Below are positions 9,801 to 18,969 of a DNA stretch of 64,000 nucleotides, piece after piece. Location of the stretch: positions 1 to 64,000 of the forward strand of contig JAIXWM010000085.1 in assembly GCA_027491255.1 (NCBI GenBank), given 5' to 3'. The stretch is from Rubrivivax sp. GTDB taxonomy: Bacteria > Pseudomonadota > Gammaproteobacteria > Burkholderiales > Burkholderiaceae_C. Under the pieces are notes generated by a model, which made no database searches, had not been told where the DNA came from, and saw only the letters and a list, made by a program, of their open reading frames with translations. Position 1 is the stretch's first letter, and every line of letters begins with the position of its first letter. Position numbers and translations under genes: made by a program.

Positions 9801-12630
9801 TCACCCAGTCGGCGGCGCGGATCACATCGAGGTTGTGCTCGATCACCACCAGCGAGTGCCCGGCATCGAGCAGCTTGCGCAGCGCCCGCATCAGCTTGGC
9901 GATGTCGTCGAAGTGCAGACCGGTGGTCGGCTCGTCGAAGAGGAAGAGCGTGCCCTTCTTGGCCACCCGCTGCGCCGGCGAGGTGGCCGCCTCGGCCAGG
10001 AAGCCGGCGAGCTTCAGGCGCTGCGCCTCGCCGCCGGACAGCGTGGGCACCGGCTGGCCCAGGCGCACGTAGTCCAGGCCGACGTCGACCAGCGGCTGCA
10101 GGCGCGCGACGACCTCGCGATCCTCGCGGAACAACGCCACGGCCTCGCTGACCGTGAGCTCCAGCACGTCGGCCACCGAGAGCTGGCGCGGACCGCGCAC
10201 GATCTTCACCTCCAGCACCTCGGGCCGGTAACGGCGCCCGTCACAGTCGGGACAGCGCAGGTAGACGTCGGAGAGGAACTGCATCTCCACGTGCTCGAAG
10301 CCCGAACCACCGCAGGCCGGGCAGCGCCCGTCACCGGCGTTGAAGCTGAACATGCCCGCGCCATAGCTGCGCTCCAGCGCCAGCGGCGCCAGCGCAAACA
10401 GCTTGCGCACCTCGTCGAAGGCGCCGACATAGCTGGCCGGGTTGCTGCGCGCGGTCTTGCCGATGGGGGACTGGTCGACGAAGACGGCACCGGCCAGCCA
10501 GTCGGCGCCCAGCAGGCGCTCGTGCGCGCCCGGCGTCTCGCTCGCCTGGCCGAAATGGCGCGCCAGCGCCGGATGCAGCACGTCCTGCACCAGCGTGCTC
10601 TTGCCCGAGCCCGAGACCCCGGTCACGCAGACCAGGCGCTGGAGCGGGAGTTCCACCGTCACGCCCTTGAGGTTGTGCTCGGTCGCCCCTTCGAGCACCA
10701 GGCGCGGCGTGGCCTCGGTGACGAGGCGACGCAAGCCCAGGCCGACCTGCTTGCGCCCGCCCAGATAGGCGCCGGTCAGCGTGTCGGCGTCGCGCGCCTG
10801 CGCGGGCGTGCCGTCGAAGACGATCTGACCGCCGCGCTCGCCCGGGCCCGGGCCCATGTCGATCAGGCGGTCGGCCGCCAGCATCACGGCCGGGTCGTGC
10901 TCGACGACGACCAGAGTGTTGCCGGCATCACGCAGGCGATGCATGGCCTGCACGATGCGGTTCATGTCGCGCGGGTGCAGGCCGATGCTCGGCTCGTCGA
11001 GCACGAACATCGTGTTCACGAGCGAGGTGCCGAGCGCGGTCGTCAGGTTGATGCGCTGGACCTCGCCGCCCGACAGCGTGCGGCTCTGCCGGTCCAGCGT
11101 CAGATACCCCAGACCGACATCGCACAGGTACTTCAGCCGCGTCCGCACTTCCTCCATCAGCAACTTCAGGGCCTCGTCGCGCAGCGTGTCGGGCAGCGTC
11201 AGGCCGTCGAAGAAGCGGCGCAGGCGCTGCAGCGGCAGCTGCATCAGGTCATGCAGGTGCAGGCCGGGCAAGGCCTCGAGCTGGGCTGGCGTCCAGGCCA
11301 CGCCCACGGGCATGAAGCGGCGGTAGCCCGCGCCCGCCCCGTCACCGGCCTCGAGCACCGCGTCGGCATCGGCCTTCGAGCCCAGGCGCCACAGCAGCGC
11401 CTCCAGCTTCAGCCGCGCGCCGCCGCAGCTCTGGCAGGGCGTGTAGCTGCGGTACTTGGACAAGAGCACGCGGATGTGCATCTTGTACGACTTGCTCTCG
11501 AGGTAGCCGAAGAAGCGGCGCACCCCGTACCACTGGCGGTTCCAGTCGCCCTTCCAGTGCGGCGAGCCTTCGATCACCCAGTCGCGCTGCGCCGGGGTGA
11601 GTTGGCCCCAGGCGGTGTCGCGCGGAATGCCGGCCTCGCCGGCGTACCTGATCAGGTCGTCCTGGCACTCCTTCCAGGCCGGGGTCTGCAGCGGCTTGAT
11701 CGCGCCGTTGCGCAGGGTCTTGCGGTGGTCGGGGATGACGAGACCGAAGTCGACGCCGATCACGCGCCCGAAGCCACGGCAGGTGTCGCAGGCGCCGAAG
11801 GCCGAGTTGAAGCTGAACAGGGCCGGGCGAGGCTCGGCGTAGCGCCGCCCGCTCTCGGGGCAGTGCAGGCCGCTGGAGTAGCGCCAGGGCAGCGGCATCT
11901 CGGCCGCACCGTCGACGCCGCCCTCGGGCACCGCGGGCATCGGGTAGACGTCGAGCCGGCCACCGCCGCGCTTGAAGGCGAGCTCGATCGCCTCCATCAC
12001 GCGCGCGCGCTCGGCGCCGCCCAGGCGCAAGCGGTCTGCGACGACCCGCAATACCTTGCGGCCGCCCTCGATGTGCTCCTCGTGGACGCGTGTGAAGCCG
12101 CTGGCCGCGAGCCACTGCGCCTGTTGCTCGGCGCTGGTGTCGGCGGGCAGTTCGACCGGGAAGGTGAAGACCAGGCGAGGGTCTCCCGACGCCGCGGCGC
12201 GCGCCACCAGGTCGGCGTGCACGGTCTCGGGCGTGTCGTGGCGCACCGGCAGCGCCGTCTCCTGGTCGAAAAGCTGCGCCGCGCGCGCGTACAGCAGCTT
12301 CAGGTGGTCGTTCAGCTCGGTCATCGTGCCGACCGTGCTGCGGCTGGTGCGCACCGGGTTGGTCTGGTCGATGGCGATCGCCGGCGGCACGCCGTCGACG
12401 CGGTCCACCGCCGGGCGGTCCATGCGGTCGAGGAACTGGCGCGCATAGGCGCTGAAGGTCTCGACGTAGCGGCGCTGGCCCTCGGCGTAGAGGGTGTCGA
12501 AGACGAGACTGGACTTGCCCGAACCGCTCGGCCCGGTCACCACCGTCATCGCGCCGGTGCGGATGTCGAGGTCCAGGTTCTTCAGGTTGTGCTGGCGCGC
12601 GCCGCGGATGCGGATCAGCCCGGTGGACAT
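6853..12630 (-). CDS. uvrA: Tandem-duplicated UvrA (excinuclease ABC subunit A, double length)
   Basis: 1925 residues, about twice a normal UvrA (about 940). Two complete UvrA modules are joined by an Ala/Gly/Pro-rich linker (around residues 980-1030). Each module has two ABC ATPase sites, giving four Walker A motifs (GPSGSGKS at 33-40, then three GVSGSGKST), four LSGGE signatures and four Walker B lines ([52 protein letters not shown]). Zinc-finger CxxC pairs appear in both modules (CDTC, CQSC, CPAC/CPDC; CPQC, CSAC, CQEC, CPAC/CDVC). UvrA recognises damaged DNA as a dimer and loads UvrB; here one chain could mimic the dimer. Start is ATG 12630 with AAGGCG just upstream; an earlier in-frame TTG lacks a ribosome site. 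Related double-length proteins occur in other Burkholderiales (recollection). Confidence 0.93.
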   Translation of the reverse strand: MSTGLIRIRGARQHNLKNLDLDIRTGAMTVVTGPSGSGKSSLVFDTLYAEGQRRYVETFSAYARQFLDRMDRPAVDRVDGVPPAIAIDQTNPVRTSRSTVGTMTELNDHLKLLYARAAQLFDQETALPVRHDTPETVHADLVARAAASGDPRLVFTFPVELPADTSAEQQAQWLAASGFTRVHEEHIEGGRKVLRVVADRLRLGGAERARVMEAIELAFKRGGGRLDVYPMPAVPEGGVDGAAEMPLPWRYSSGLHCPESGRRYAEPRPALFSFNSAFGACDTCRGFGRVIGVDFGLVIPDHRKTLRNGAIKPLQTPAWKECQDDLIRYAGEAGIPRDTAWGQLTPAQRDWVIEGSPHWKGDWNRQWYGVRRFFGYLESKSYKMHIRVLLSKYRSYTPCQSCGGARLKLEALLWRLGSKADADAVLEAGDGAGAGYRRFMPVGVAWTPAQLEALPGLHLHDLMQLPLQRLRRFFDGLTLPDTLRDEALKLLMEEVRTRLKYLCDVGLGYLTLDRQSRTLSGGEVQRINLTTALGTSLVNTMFVLDEPSIGLHPRDMNRIVQAMHRLRDAGNTLVVVEHDPAVMLAADRLIDMGPGPGERGGQIVFDGTPAQARDADTLTGAYLGGRKQVGLGLRRLVTEATPRLVLEGATEHNLKGVTVELPLQRLVCVTGVSGSGKSTLVQDVLHPALARHFGQASETPGAHERLLGADWLAGAVFVDQSPIGKTARSNPASYVGAFDEVRKLFALAPLALERSYGAGMFSFNAGDGRCPACGGSGFEHVEMQFLSDVYLRCPDCDGRRYRPEVLEVKIVRGPRQLSVADVLELTVSEAVALFREDREVVARLQPLVDVGLDYVRLGQPVPTLSGGEAQRLKLAGFLAEAATSPAQRVAKKGTLFLFDEPTTGLHFDDIAKLMRALRKLLDAGHSLVVIEHNLDVIRAADWVIDLGPEGGEAGGELVCAGTPDVLRAHPHSHTGTALREYDVAMGQSAPVAAEAPAPRAFGASALAGQGVGAGGFDTQPGSGGAYLGDAIRIVNAREHNLKSMTVEIPRGKFSVITGVSGSGKSTLAFDILFNEGQRRYLESLNAYARSIVQPAGRPEVDAVWGIPPTVAIEQRLSRGGRKSTVATTTEVWHLLRLLWVKLGIQHCTHDGAEVRPQSAESIAAQLLREHAGTHVGLLAPLVVNRKGVYTDLAKWAKARGHTHLRIDGEFVKVDPFPRIDRFKEHTIELPVADLVVDPAREGVLRAALSKALELGKGVLHLLRPLDGLAQAMADGQSTAGIGRVQVFSTRRACPQCGTSYPELDPRMFSYNSKHGWCSACVGTGLQLTREQRRALDDSVRDDDARGREQSFPSEEPEVDGLVDEPCQECSGARLNPQALSVRFQGRPIADVARMSVREAADWVAALAAAGRLSARETGIARDVIAEIRSRLDFLQQVGLGYLTLDRAAPTLSGGEAQRIRLAAQLGSNLQGVCYVLDEPTIGLHPRDNGILLGALQHLGAQGNTLVVVEHDEDTIRRADHLIDIGPGAGRRGGRLVAQGSVDDLAGNPDSLTGRLLAAPLRHPLRARRGVDGATPALTLRGARLHNLRDVDLRVPLGRLVAVTGVSGSGKSTLARDVLLTNVLAAVAQRSTKAGREAWADGRGPAWAGCAGLEGVETLERVLEVDQTPIGKTPRSCPATYIGFWDTIRKLFTETLEARARGYGAARFSFNTGDGRCPACEGQGLRTIEMSFLPDVKVPCDVCHGQRFNAETLAVTWRGRSIGDVLRMEVDEAVEFFASMPSVAHPLQLLKDVGLGYLTLGQPSPTLSGGEAQRIKLVTELAKVRDDAARRAPHTLYVLDEPTVGLHMADVEKLIRVLHRLVDGGHSVVVIEHDLDVIAEADWVVDLGPEGGTEGGRVVSAGTPEQVVGAGTHTGVALAPVLARTA

Positions 12631-13009
12631 GGTTCGCCTTGCAGGGCCCCGCAAGGGGCGGAACCGATCATTCTAGGGAGCCAGCCGCCCGCACGCAGGC
12701 GTGCGGTTCGCGCGACACCCCGGAACCAGGCGCCGCAGTGCGCAGCCTCAAAAAGACGGCGCCGCCGGGACCGCGCCTGCGGGATAGAGGCGCCACGAGG
12801 CGACAGGCGCCCCTGCGCCGACATGGCAGCCCGAACGGGCTTGCGGCAAGTCCGGCGGGCACCGCAGTCTCGAGCACGCTGCGTGGCGTCCACGCCACGC
12901 CCACATCAGTGACGCTTCTCACCGCCCGGCCCGGGAAACCTGTTCCACTACCGCCGGTCAACAGGTGAGCCGCCGACGCTGTCGCCGGCGGCCCTGCAGG
13001 AGAGAACTG
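12631..13009. other. Intergenic region between divergent uvrA and a sensor kinase gene
   Basis: About 380 bases with no gene I can support. The one structured element is a perfect inverted repeat at 12881-12900 (9-base arms gcgtggcgt / acgccacgc around two bases), about 110 bases before the kinase start. It could be an operator or a short hairpin. No convincing sigma-70 promoter could be read on either strand. Confidence 0.4.
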
Positions 13010-14569
13010 ATGAGCCCGTTTTCGCAACCCGTGGCGTCTGGCGGACAGCGTGTGGGCTTGTCCGTGGGTGACGGCGGGGTCGGGCTCGAGCGCCTGCTGG
13101 TCGGCCAGGTCGAGCGCCTGGGGCAGCTCGGGGGCTGGGATTGGTCGCTCGACACCGACCAAACCCACTGGAGCCCCTACCTGTACGAACTGTTCGGCCT
13201 CGACCCGGCCGGACCACCGCCCGCCTTTTCCCACGGGGAAACGCTGTTCACCGCGGCCACCTGGCCACGCCTGAAAAAAGCCATCGATGCCACCCTGGCC
13301 AGCGGCGGGGGCTTCGAAGTCGAGGTCGAGTTCGTGCGCGCCGCCAGCGGCATCGGCTCGGCGGTCGTGCGTGGCGAGGCCATCCTCGACGCCCATGGGC
13401 GACCGGTGCAGTTGTTCGGCACCGTCCAGGACATCAGCTGGCGCAAGCAGACCCAGCAGGAGCTTTCCGCCACACGCGCGATGCTGGACGCCGCGCTTGC
13501 GAGCATGAGCGATTCGGTGTGGCTGTGTGACACCGAGGGCCGTTTCGTGGAGGTCAACGAGGCCTTCGTGCGCAGTCACCGCTTCGCCGACAAGGCGCGG
13601 TGCCTGGAAGCGTTCACTTCCGACCCGCAGCTGCTCGAGCTGAGCTGGCCCGATGGTACGCCCGCGGACGCCGCCCAGTGGCCGGTGCAGCGGGCCCTGC
13701 GCGGCGAGGTGGGCTCGAGCGTGGAGTACGCCGTCAAGCGCAAGGACAGCGGCGAGGGCTGGACGATGAGCTACAGCTTCGGCCCGGTGCGCGACCGCGC
13801 CGGCCATTTGATCGGCGCCGTGGTCACCGGGCGGGACATCACGGTGCTCAAGCAGATGCAGGTTTCGCTCGAGACCTCGCGCCGCCAGTTGCAGCAGGTG
13901 CTCGCCGACCTGCAGCGCGCCGAGGAGCGCGAGCGCCAGCGCATCGCGCGCGAGCTCCACGACGACCTGCAGCAACTGCTGGCCGCCATCCGGCTCGACC
14001 TGTCGGCCATCGGCCGCCAGGCCGACCTCGAGCACACGGCCGTCCCGGCCCTGCTGGAACGTACGGCCGCGATCGCCGACCTCGCGCTCGAGGCGGTGCG
14101 CCGCATCGTCAGCGACCTGCGGCCGCGCATCCTCGACGACCTGGGCCTGGTGGCGGCACTCGAGTCGCTGAGCGCGGACTTCCAGGCGCACACCAAGATC
14201 GTGACCTCGGTCCAGGTGCGGGGTGCGCAAGACGCTGACTCTCAGCTATCGCCGGAGGCAGCGACCTGTCTGTTCCGCGTCACCCAGGAGGCACTGAACA
14301 ACGTCCAGAAGCATGCCGGCGCCGCCACGGTGAAGCTGCTGCTGGACTTCGAATCGACGCCGGGCACCGTGCTGCTGATCGACGATGACGGCAAGGGCAT
14401 CGACATCGCGGACCTCGGCAAGAGCGGCTCCTTCGGTCTGCAGGGCATGGTGGAGCGGGTGCAGGGGCTGGGCGGCCACCTCAGCGTCGAACCCGGCCCC
14501 GCCGGTGGCACGCGTGTGGCCGCCTCGCTGCCTCAGCAGACCGCCTCGAAGGGCGGCAAGGCGGCCTGA
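13010..14569 (+). CDS. PAS-domain sensor histidine kinase, HisKA_3 (NarL-partner) type
   Basis: 519 residues, no transmembrane segment, so cytoplasmic. Two PAS-like domains occupy about residues 25-150 (GGWDWSLDTDQTHWSP) and 155-285 (MSDSVWLCDTEGRFVEVNEAF). A coiled linker leads to the HisKA_3 dimerisation segment with the phospho-acceptor histidine (about residue 317, in ARELHDDLQQLL). The C-terminal HATPase domain has FRVTQEALNNVQKHA, DDDGKGI and GSFGLQGM. The family phosphorylates LuxR/NarL-type response regulators, but no regulator gene is adjacent. ATG 13010 is preceded by GGAGAG at good spacing; an upstream in-frame GTG at 12965 is less likely. Confidence 0.9.
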   Translation: MSPFSQPVASGGQRVGLSVGDGGVGLERLLVGQVERLGQLGGWDWSLDTDQTHWSPYLYELFGLDPAGPPPAFSHGETLFTAATWPRLKKAIDATLASGGGFEVEVEFVRAASGIGSAVVRGEAILDAHGRPVQLFGTVQDISWRKQTQQELSATRAMLDAALASMSDSVWLCDTEGRFVEVNEAFVRSHRFADKARCLEAFTSDPQLLELSWPDGTPADAAQWPVQRALRGEVGSSVEYAVKRKDSGEGWTMSYSFGPVRDRAGHLIGAVVTGRDITVLKQMQVSLETSRRQLQQVLADLQRAEERERQRIARELHDDLQQLLAAIRLDLSAIGRQADLEHTAVPALLERTAAIADLALEAVRRIVSDLRPRILDDLGLVAALESLSADFQAHTKIVTSVQVRGAQDADSQLSPEAATCLFRVTQEALNNVQKHAGAATVKLLLDFESTPGTVLLIDDDGKGIDIADLGKSGSFGLQGMVERVQGLGGHLSVEPGPAGGTRVAASLPQQTASKGGKAA

Positions 14570-14612
14570 GAACCACGCCCCGGCCCGGAGCGGCCGAGCT
14601 GCGCAGGTGCTG

Positions 14613-15110
14613 TCAGGACCGGGATGCCGAGTCCAACGGCCCGTTCGCCGAGCGCCCCTGCAGCCCGGCCAGCACCTGCAGGAAGGTCGGGGCCAGGGCC
14701 ACCGGCCGCCGTGTCTGGCGATCGACATACACGTGCACGAAGCGGCCATGCGCGGCACTGTGCGTGTGCTCGTGGCGGAACAGGCCGATCTCGTAGCGCA
14801 CGCTGGAGCGGCCGACATGGGCCACGCGCAGGCCGGCCTCGACGGGCTCCGGGAAGGCGATCGGAGCGAAGTAGTGGCACTGGGTCTCGACCACCAGCCC
14901 GATCGTCGAGCCCGCGTGGATGTCGAGCACACCCTGCTCGATCAGGTAGCGGTTGACCGCCGTGTCGAAATAGCTGTAATAGACGACATTGTTGACGTGG
15001 CCGTAGACATCGTTGTCGGCCCAGCGCGTCTGCATCTCGACGAAGACCGGGAAGGCCTCGCGGCCGACCGGGGCCGGGCGACCAGAAGCAGAAGCGGAAG
15101 CAGCATCCAT
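14613..15110 (-). CDS. Acyl-CoA thioesterase, 4-hydroxybenzoyl-CoA thioesterase/YbgC-like
   Basis: 165 residues with a single hotdog fold. The catalytic stretch TRWADNDVYGHVNNVVYYSYFD carries the Asp of the YbgC/4HBT family (D in ADND) followed by the GHVNN helix, then FDTAVNRYLIE. It should hydrolyse an acyl- or aroyl-CoA to the free acid. It is the last gene of the compact minus-strand liv operon, 21 bases after the preceding gene, which suggests a role in recycling CoA or releasing acids related to the imported substrate. Substrate is not readable from sequence. Start is the ATG at 15110. Confidence 0.85.
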   Translation of the reverse strand: MDAASASASGRPAPVGREAFPVFVEMQTRWADNDVYGHVNNVVYYSYFDTAVNRYLIEQGVLDIHAGSTIGLVVETQCHYFAPIAFPEPVEAGLRVAHVGRSSVRYEIGLFRHEHTHSAAHGRFVHVYVDRQTRRPVALAPTFLQVLAGLQGRSANGPLDSASRS

Positions 15111-15131
15111 GGCGCAACTCCTGGCGGCCCT

Positions 15132-15905
15132 TCAGGCCCCGGCATCGCCCGGCGGTGCCACGGCCGCCCCCTCGATGCCGTGCCGCGCCAGCGCGCGCGC
15201 CACGCGTCCTTCGGCCTTCGCCGCCTCGACATAGGCCGCCAGCGCCTGCGCGGCCTGCAGCCCCCGCTCCCGCGCCACGCCCATGGCCTGGCGAATGACC
15301 ATGAAACGGCCCTCGAGCAGGCGGTGCCCGGGATGGGCGCGCAGGTCGGACTCGAGCTGCTGGCGCACACCGGCGGCCACTTCGAGGCCTTGCGACAGGT
15401 ACAGCGCAAACCCTTCGGGCGCCGTGGGCGCGCGGTGCAGCCCGGCGTGGCGCAGCGCGCGCGACAGGTGCAGGTCATAGGCACTGCCCTGCGCCACGGC
15501 CACGCGCACGCCCGGGTGGTCGACCTCGTCGTGGCCGCGGATCGGCGAAGCTTCGCGCACCGCGTAGCACCCCTCGATGAGCACGTAGGGCGGCGTGAAG
15601 GCGATGGTCTCGGCGCGCGCCGGATCGATGGCGAAGAAGCCGACATCGGCGCGGCCCTCGGCCACGGCCGCCACCGACTCCGCCGCCTTGTCCACGACGA
15701 CGGTCTGCAGCGCCACACCCAGCAGGCGCGCCAGATCGGCCGCGAGGTCGACCGACACCCCGCTCGGGCCGGCACCGGCATCACCGGGCGCTGCCAGCAC
15801 CGGGTTGCCCACGTTGATCGCGGCACGCAGCATCCCGTGGGGCGCCAGAGCGCGCCGCAACTGGGGCACGTCAAAGGGAGGCGTCGTCATCATGTCGATG
15901 CCCAT
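15132..15905 (-). CDS. Family-3 solute-binding-protein-like protein without signal peptide
   Basis: About 257 residues. The core (LRAAINVGNP, GVSVDLAADLARLLG, GRADVGFFAIDPARAETIAFTPPYVLIEG) matches the periplasmic binding-protein family 3 fold, and the C-terminal helix LAAYVEAAKAEGRVARALA fits. Unusually, no signal peptide precedes the fold, so it should stay in the cytoplasm unless the start is wrong. Possible starts are TTG 15911, ATG 15905 and ATGs at 15893/15890; none has a good ribosome site. It may be a cytoplasmic sensor or an enzyme of the cyclohexadienyl-dehydratase type. It lies in the liv operon between a hydrolase and a thioesterase. Confidence 0.7.
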   Translation of the reverse strand: MGIDMMTTPPFDVPQLRRALAPHGMLRAAINVGNPVLAAPGDAGAGPSGVSVDLAADLARLLGVALQTVVVDKAAESVAAVAEGRADVGFFAIDPARAETIAFTPPYVLIEGCYAVREASPIRGHDEVDHPGVRVAVAQGSAYDLHLSRALRHAGLHRAPTAPEGFALYLSQGLEVAAGVRQQLESDLRAHPGHRLLEGRFMVIRQAMGVARERGLQAAQALAAYVEAAKAEGRVARALARHGIEGAAVAPPGDAGA

Positions 15906-15933
15906 TCTCAACCGACTCCCGCGGGTCGCCGCA

Positions 15934-16875
15934 TCACGCCGTCAGAAAGCGCTCGACGACCGCAAACTGGTCCGCGGTGTTCAGCGCCGGCGCATGGCCG
16001 CAGCCGGCGATCTCGACGACCACGGCGCGCGGGCCGCGCACGCGCATGGCCTCGGCGGTCTCGCGCAGCAGCAGGTCCGAGTCCTCGCCACGCAGACACA
16101 GCACCGGCAGGTCGAGCCGGTCCCACTCGTCCCAGCGTTCGTAGTCGCGCGGGTGGTGGGCGAACTGCTGCACCATCGCCGGGTCGTAGTGCGGCGTCAC
16201 GCGGCCGTCTGGCAGGCGCCGCGCCGAGCTCTCGGTCAGACGGCGCCACTGCGCGTCGCTGAGCCAGCCGTAGGGGGCGTAGACGGTGCGGAAGTAGCGC
16301 TCGAGCTCGGTCACGGTGGCAAAGGCCGGCGGCTGGCCGGCATAGGCACGGATGCGCTCGACTGCCACCGGATTCAAGCTCGGCCCGACGTCGTTGAGGA
16401 CGAGGCGGCGGATGCGCCCGCGCAGCGCGCCCGCCGCGGCGACGAGACCGATCGCGCCGCCCATCGAGGTGCCGAGCCAGTGCGCCTCGGCCACGTCGAG
16501 CGCGTCGAACAAGGCCGCCGCGGTGCGGGCATAGGCCTCCAGGCAGTAGTCGGCGGCGGGGTTGGCGCTCCACTGGCTGAGCCCGCGCCCGGGCGTGTCA
16601 GGGCAGATGACGCGCCAGCGCGGCGCGAGGTGGGCTGCGATGTCGTCCATGTCGCGCCCGGTGCGCGCCAAGCCGTGCCAGGCCACGAGCACCGGTGCGT
16701 CGGCCGGCCCCCATTCGGTGACGTGCACCTCGAGCCCGGCGCAGGCCACGTAGCGCGAGCGCGGGCCGGCGTCGACGGCACGCCGCGCGGGCTCGGCCCG
16801 CCAGGCCGCGGGCGCGCTTGCGGCCGCCGCCACACGCGGGGCATCCAGGGGCTGCAGGGTGGCCAGCGGCGCCAT
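15934..16875 (-). CDS. Alpha/beta hydrolase
   Basis: About 313 residues. An Ala-rich N-terminal extension of some 40 residues precedes the fold. Visible landmarks are the oxyanion strand VAWHGLARTGRD, DTPGRGLSQW, the nucleophile elbow GTSMGGAIG (Ser), LRGEDSDLL with the probable acid, and the catalytic His in GCGHAPALN. Likely a carboxylic ester or C-C bond hydrolase; the substrate cannot be told. It follows livM with about 13 bases between, in the same operon. Start may be ATG 16875 or GTG 16884; neither has a strong ribosome site and translation is probably coupled to livM. Confidence 0.82.
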   Translation of the reverse strand: MAPLATLQPLDAPRVAAAASAPAAWRAEPARRAVDAGPRSRYVACAGLEVHVTEWGPADAPVLVAWHGLARTGRDMDDIAAHLAPRWRVICPDTPGRGLSQWSANPAADYCLEAYARTAAALFDALDVAEAHWLGTSMGGAIGLVAAAGALRGRIRRLVLNDVGPSLNPVAVERIRAYAGQPPAFATVTELERYFRTVYAPYGWLSDAQWRRLTESSARRLPDGRVTPHYDPAMVQQFAHHPRDYERWDEWDRLDLPVLCLRGEDSDLLLRETAEAMRVRGPRAVVVEIAGCGHAPALNTADQFAVVERFLTA

Positions 16876-16888
16876 CGGCGACACCCGG

Positions 16889-17953
16889 TCAGGCCCGCGC
16901 CCGCGCCCGCAGGCGCCCGACGACGCCGGTGGGGAAGTGGTAGACCGACAGCACGAACAGCAGGCCCAGCCACAGCAGCCAGCGGTCGGGTGTCAGCACG
17001 GCTTCCAGCAGGGGCACCCCCTTGACGGCACCACCGGCGAGCTTGAGCAGGTCCTGCAGGTAGTTCTGCGCCAGCACGAACAGCACGCTGCCGATGACGG
17101 CGCCATACAGCGTGCCCATGCCGCCGATGACGACGATGAGCAGGATGTCGAGCATGATCTCGAAGCTCAGCGTGGTGTCAGGGCCGGTGTAGCGCAGCCA
17201 CAGCGCCAGCAAGGCGCCGGCGACGGTGGCGAACAGCGCGGCCAGCACGTTGGAGACGGTTCGGTAGTGCACCGTGCGCAAGCCGATCGCCTCGGCGCGG
17301 AAGTCGTTCTCGCGGATCGCCTGCAGCACGCGACCGAAGGGCGAGTTGACGATGCGCAGCAGCAGCAGGAACAGGCCGAGCACGCACGAGAAGATCAGCC
17401 AGTAGCAAAGCGTGCGCCCGTCGATGGTCCGGCCGAGGATCTCGCCCTCGAAGGGCACGAAGGACGGGCTCAGCCAGGCCGGATTCTTGAAATTCAGCCC
17501 GTCCTCGCCGCCAGTGAATCCGCTCAGTTGCGAGGCCAGCGTCTGGAAGGCCGAGGCCACGGCAAGCGTGATCATCGCGAAGAAGATGGCCTTGACGCGC
17601 AGACTGAACAGCCCGATCAGCAGCGACAGCAAGGCCGAGACCGCCAGCGCCAGCACCAGCCCCAGGACCACGGCCGCCCAGCCCGCGCCCATGCGCTCGC
17701 TGGCGATGGCGATGCCGTAGGCGCCGATGCCGAAGAACATCGTGTGCGCGAAGCTGACGATGCCGGTGTAGCCCAGCAGCAGGTCGTAGCTGGCCACCAG
17801 CAGCACGAAGACCAGGATCTTGGCCGCCACCGACATCGCGCGCGCGCCCTCGAACAGGAAGGGGGCGAAGGCCAGCACGACCAGCACCAGCAGCAGCGCC
17901 AGCGCCAGCCAGGGGCTGCGCGGGAGGTCGTGCGACAGCAGTCGTTGCAGCAT
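16889..17953 (-). CDS. livM: Branched-chain-type ABC transporter permease LivM
   Basis: 354 residues, about nine to ten membrane segments. Family marks include LLLGYTGIVSFAHTMFFGIGAY near the N-terminus, FRAEAIGLRTVHYR in the cytoplasmic loop and DILLIVVIGGMGTLYGAVIGS near the end. It pairs with LivH to form the membrane channel of a high-affinity uptake system. ATG 17953 follows the livH stop; a GTG at 17962 would overlap it by four bases (GTGA). Within the livK-G-F-H-M operon; the hydrolase and thioesterase companions suggest a non-amino-acid substrate. Confidence 0.92.
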   Translation of the reverse strand: MLQRLLSHDLPRSPWLALALLLVLVVLAFAPFLFEGARAMSVAAKILVFVLLVASYDLLLGYTGIVSFAHTMFFGIGAYGIAIASERMGAGWAAVVLGLVLALAVSALLSLLIGLFSLRVKAIFFAMITLAVASAFQTLASQLSGFTGGEDGLNFKNPAWLSPSFVPFEGEILGRTIDGRTLCYWLIFSCVLGLFLLLLRIVNSPFGRVLQAIRENDFRAEAIGLRTVHYRTVSNVLAALFATVAGALLALWLRYTGPDTTLSFEIMLDILLIVVIGGMGTLYGAVIGSVLFVLAQNYLQDLLKLAGGAVKGVPLLEAVLTPDRWLLWLGLLFVLSVYHFPTGVVGRLRARARA

Positions 17954-17958
17954 CGGGG

Positions 17959-18969
17959 TCACCGGTTGGCCACGGGGTACAGGCCCTGCGGGCGCCACAG
18001 CAGCACGCCGACCATCAGTGCGATGTTCGAGAACAGCGCCACCTTGGGTGCGAGATAGCCCGTGTAGTTGGCCATCAGCCCCACCAGCAGCGCGCCGACG
18101 AAGCAGCCGAAGGTCGAGCCCAGGCCGCCGATGATGATGACGATGAAGATCAGCACGTTCACCTGGGCCCCGATCTGCGGGATCACGCTCTGCTGGTACA
18201 GGCCCCAGAGCACGCCGCCCAGGCCGGCCAGGGCCGAGCCGGCGACGAAGACGCCGACGAACAGCCGCCGGATGCGGTAGCCCAGGGCCTCGACCATCGA
18301 GCGGTCCTGCACGCCGGCACGGATCAGCAGCCCGAGCTTGGTGCGGTTCAGCGTCCACACCAGGGCAGCAAAGACGACCAGGCCGATGACCGATGCGAGC
18401 ACGCGGTAGCGCTCGATGGCGGCCTCGCCGACGAGCCAGGCCCCGCGCAGGTCCTGCGGCAGCGGCAGCGCCACCTGCTGGGGGCCCCAGATCACCTTGA
18501 TCAGTTCCTCGCCGACGATCATGCCGCCCATCGTGATGAGGATCTGCTTCAGGTGCAGGCCGTAGACCGGGCGCACGATGAGGCGCTCGAACACCAGGCC
18601 CGCGGCGCCAGCCACGGCCATGGCCACCAGCATCGAGGCGAACACGCCCGCCACCGTGGGACCGTCCGCGGCCGCGGTCCAACCCATGACGCTCGTGGCC
18701 ATGAAGGCGCCGAGCGCGATGAACACGCCGTGGCCGAAGTTCAGCACGTCCATCAGGCCGAAGACCAGGGTCAGCCCGGAGGCGATGACGAAGATGATCA
18801 GGCCCATCGTCAGGCCGGCGAAGGTGAGCGTGAGCCAGGTGCTGCCGCTGCCCAGCAGCGGCCAGGCCAGCAGGGGCAGCGCGAGCAGCAGCGCCACCGG
18901 GCGCCAGTCGAAGGCCGCGCGCGGCACGGACTGCGCGGCGGCGGATGCGGCGGGGGCGACCGAGGACAT
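17959..18969 (-). CDS. livH: Branched-chain-type ABC transporter permease LivH
   Basis: 336 residues. An Ala-rich N-terminal tail precedes about eight to nine hydrophobic helices. Typical LivH marks: MGLIIFVIASGLTLVFGLMDVLNFGHG, RAGVQDRSMVEALGY and VIIIGGLGSTFGCFVGALLVG. The start ATG at 18969 overlaps the livF stop by a base, so translation is coupled. Forms the transmembrane pore with LivM. The longer open frame upstream of this ATG overlaps livF and is not real. Confidence 0.93.
   Translation of the reverse strand: MSSVAPAASAAAQSVPRAAFDWRPVALLLALPLLAWPLLGSGSTWLTLTFAGLTMGLIIFVIASGLTLVFGLMDVLNFGHGVFIALGAFMATSVMGWTAAADGPTVAGVFASMLVAMAVAGAAGLVFERLIVRPVYGLHLKQILITMGGMIVGEELIKVIWGPQQVALPLPQDLRGAWLVGEAAIERYRVLASVIGLVVFAALVWTLNRTKLGLLIRAGVQDRSMVEALGYRIRRLFVGVFVAGSALAGLGGVLWGLYQQSVIPQIGAQVNVLIFIVIIIGGLGSTFGCFVGALLVGLMANYTGYLAPKVALFSNIALMVGVLLWRPQGLYPVANR

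Noticed and set aside
8689-12912. Plus-strand open frame of 1407 codons opposite uvrA
   Set aside because: Its translation is low-complexity (Arg/Ala/Gln/His-rich) with no domain, and it mirrors the codon bias of the well-supported minus-strand UvrA. A GC shadow.
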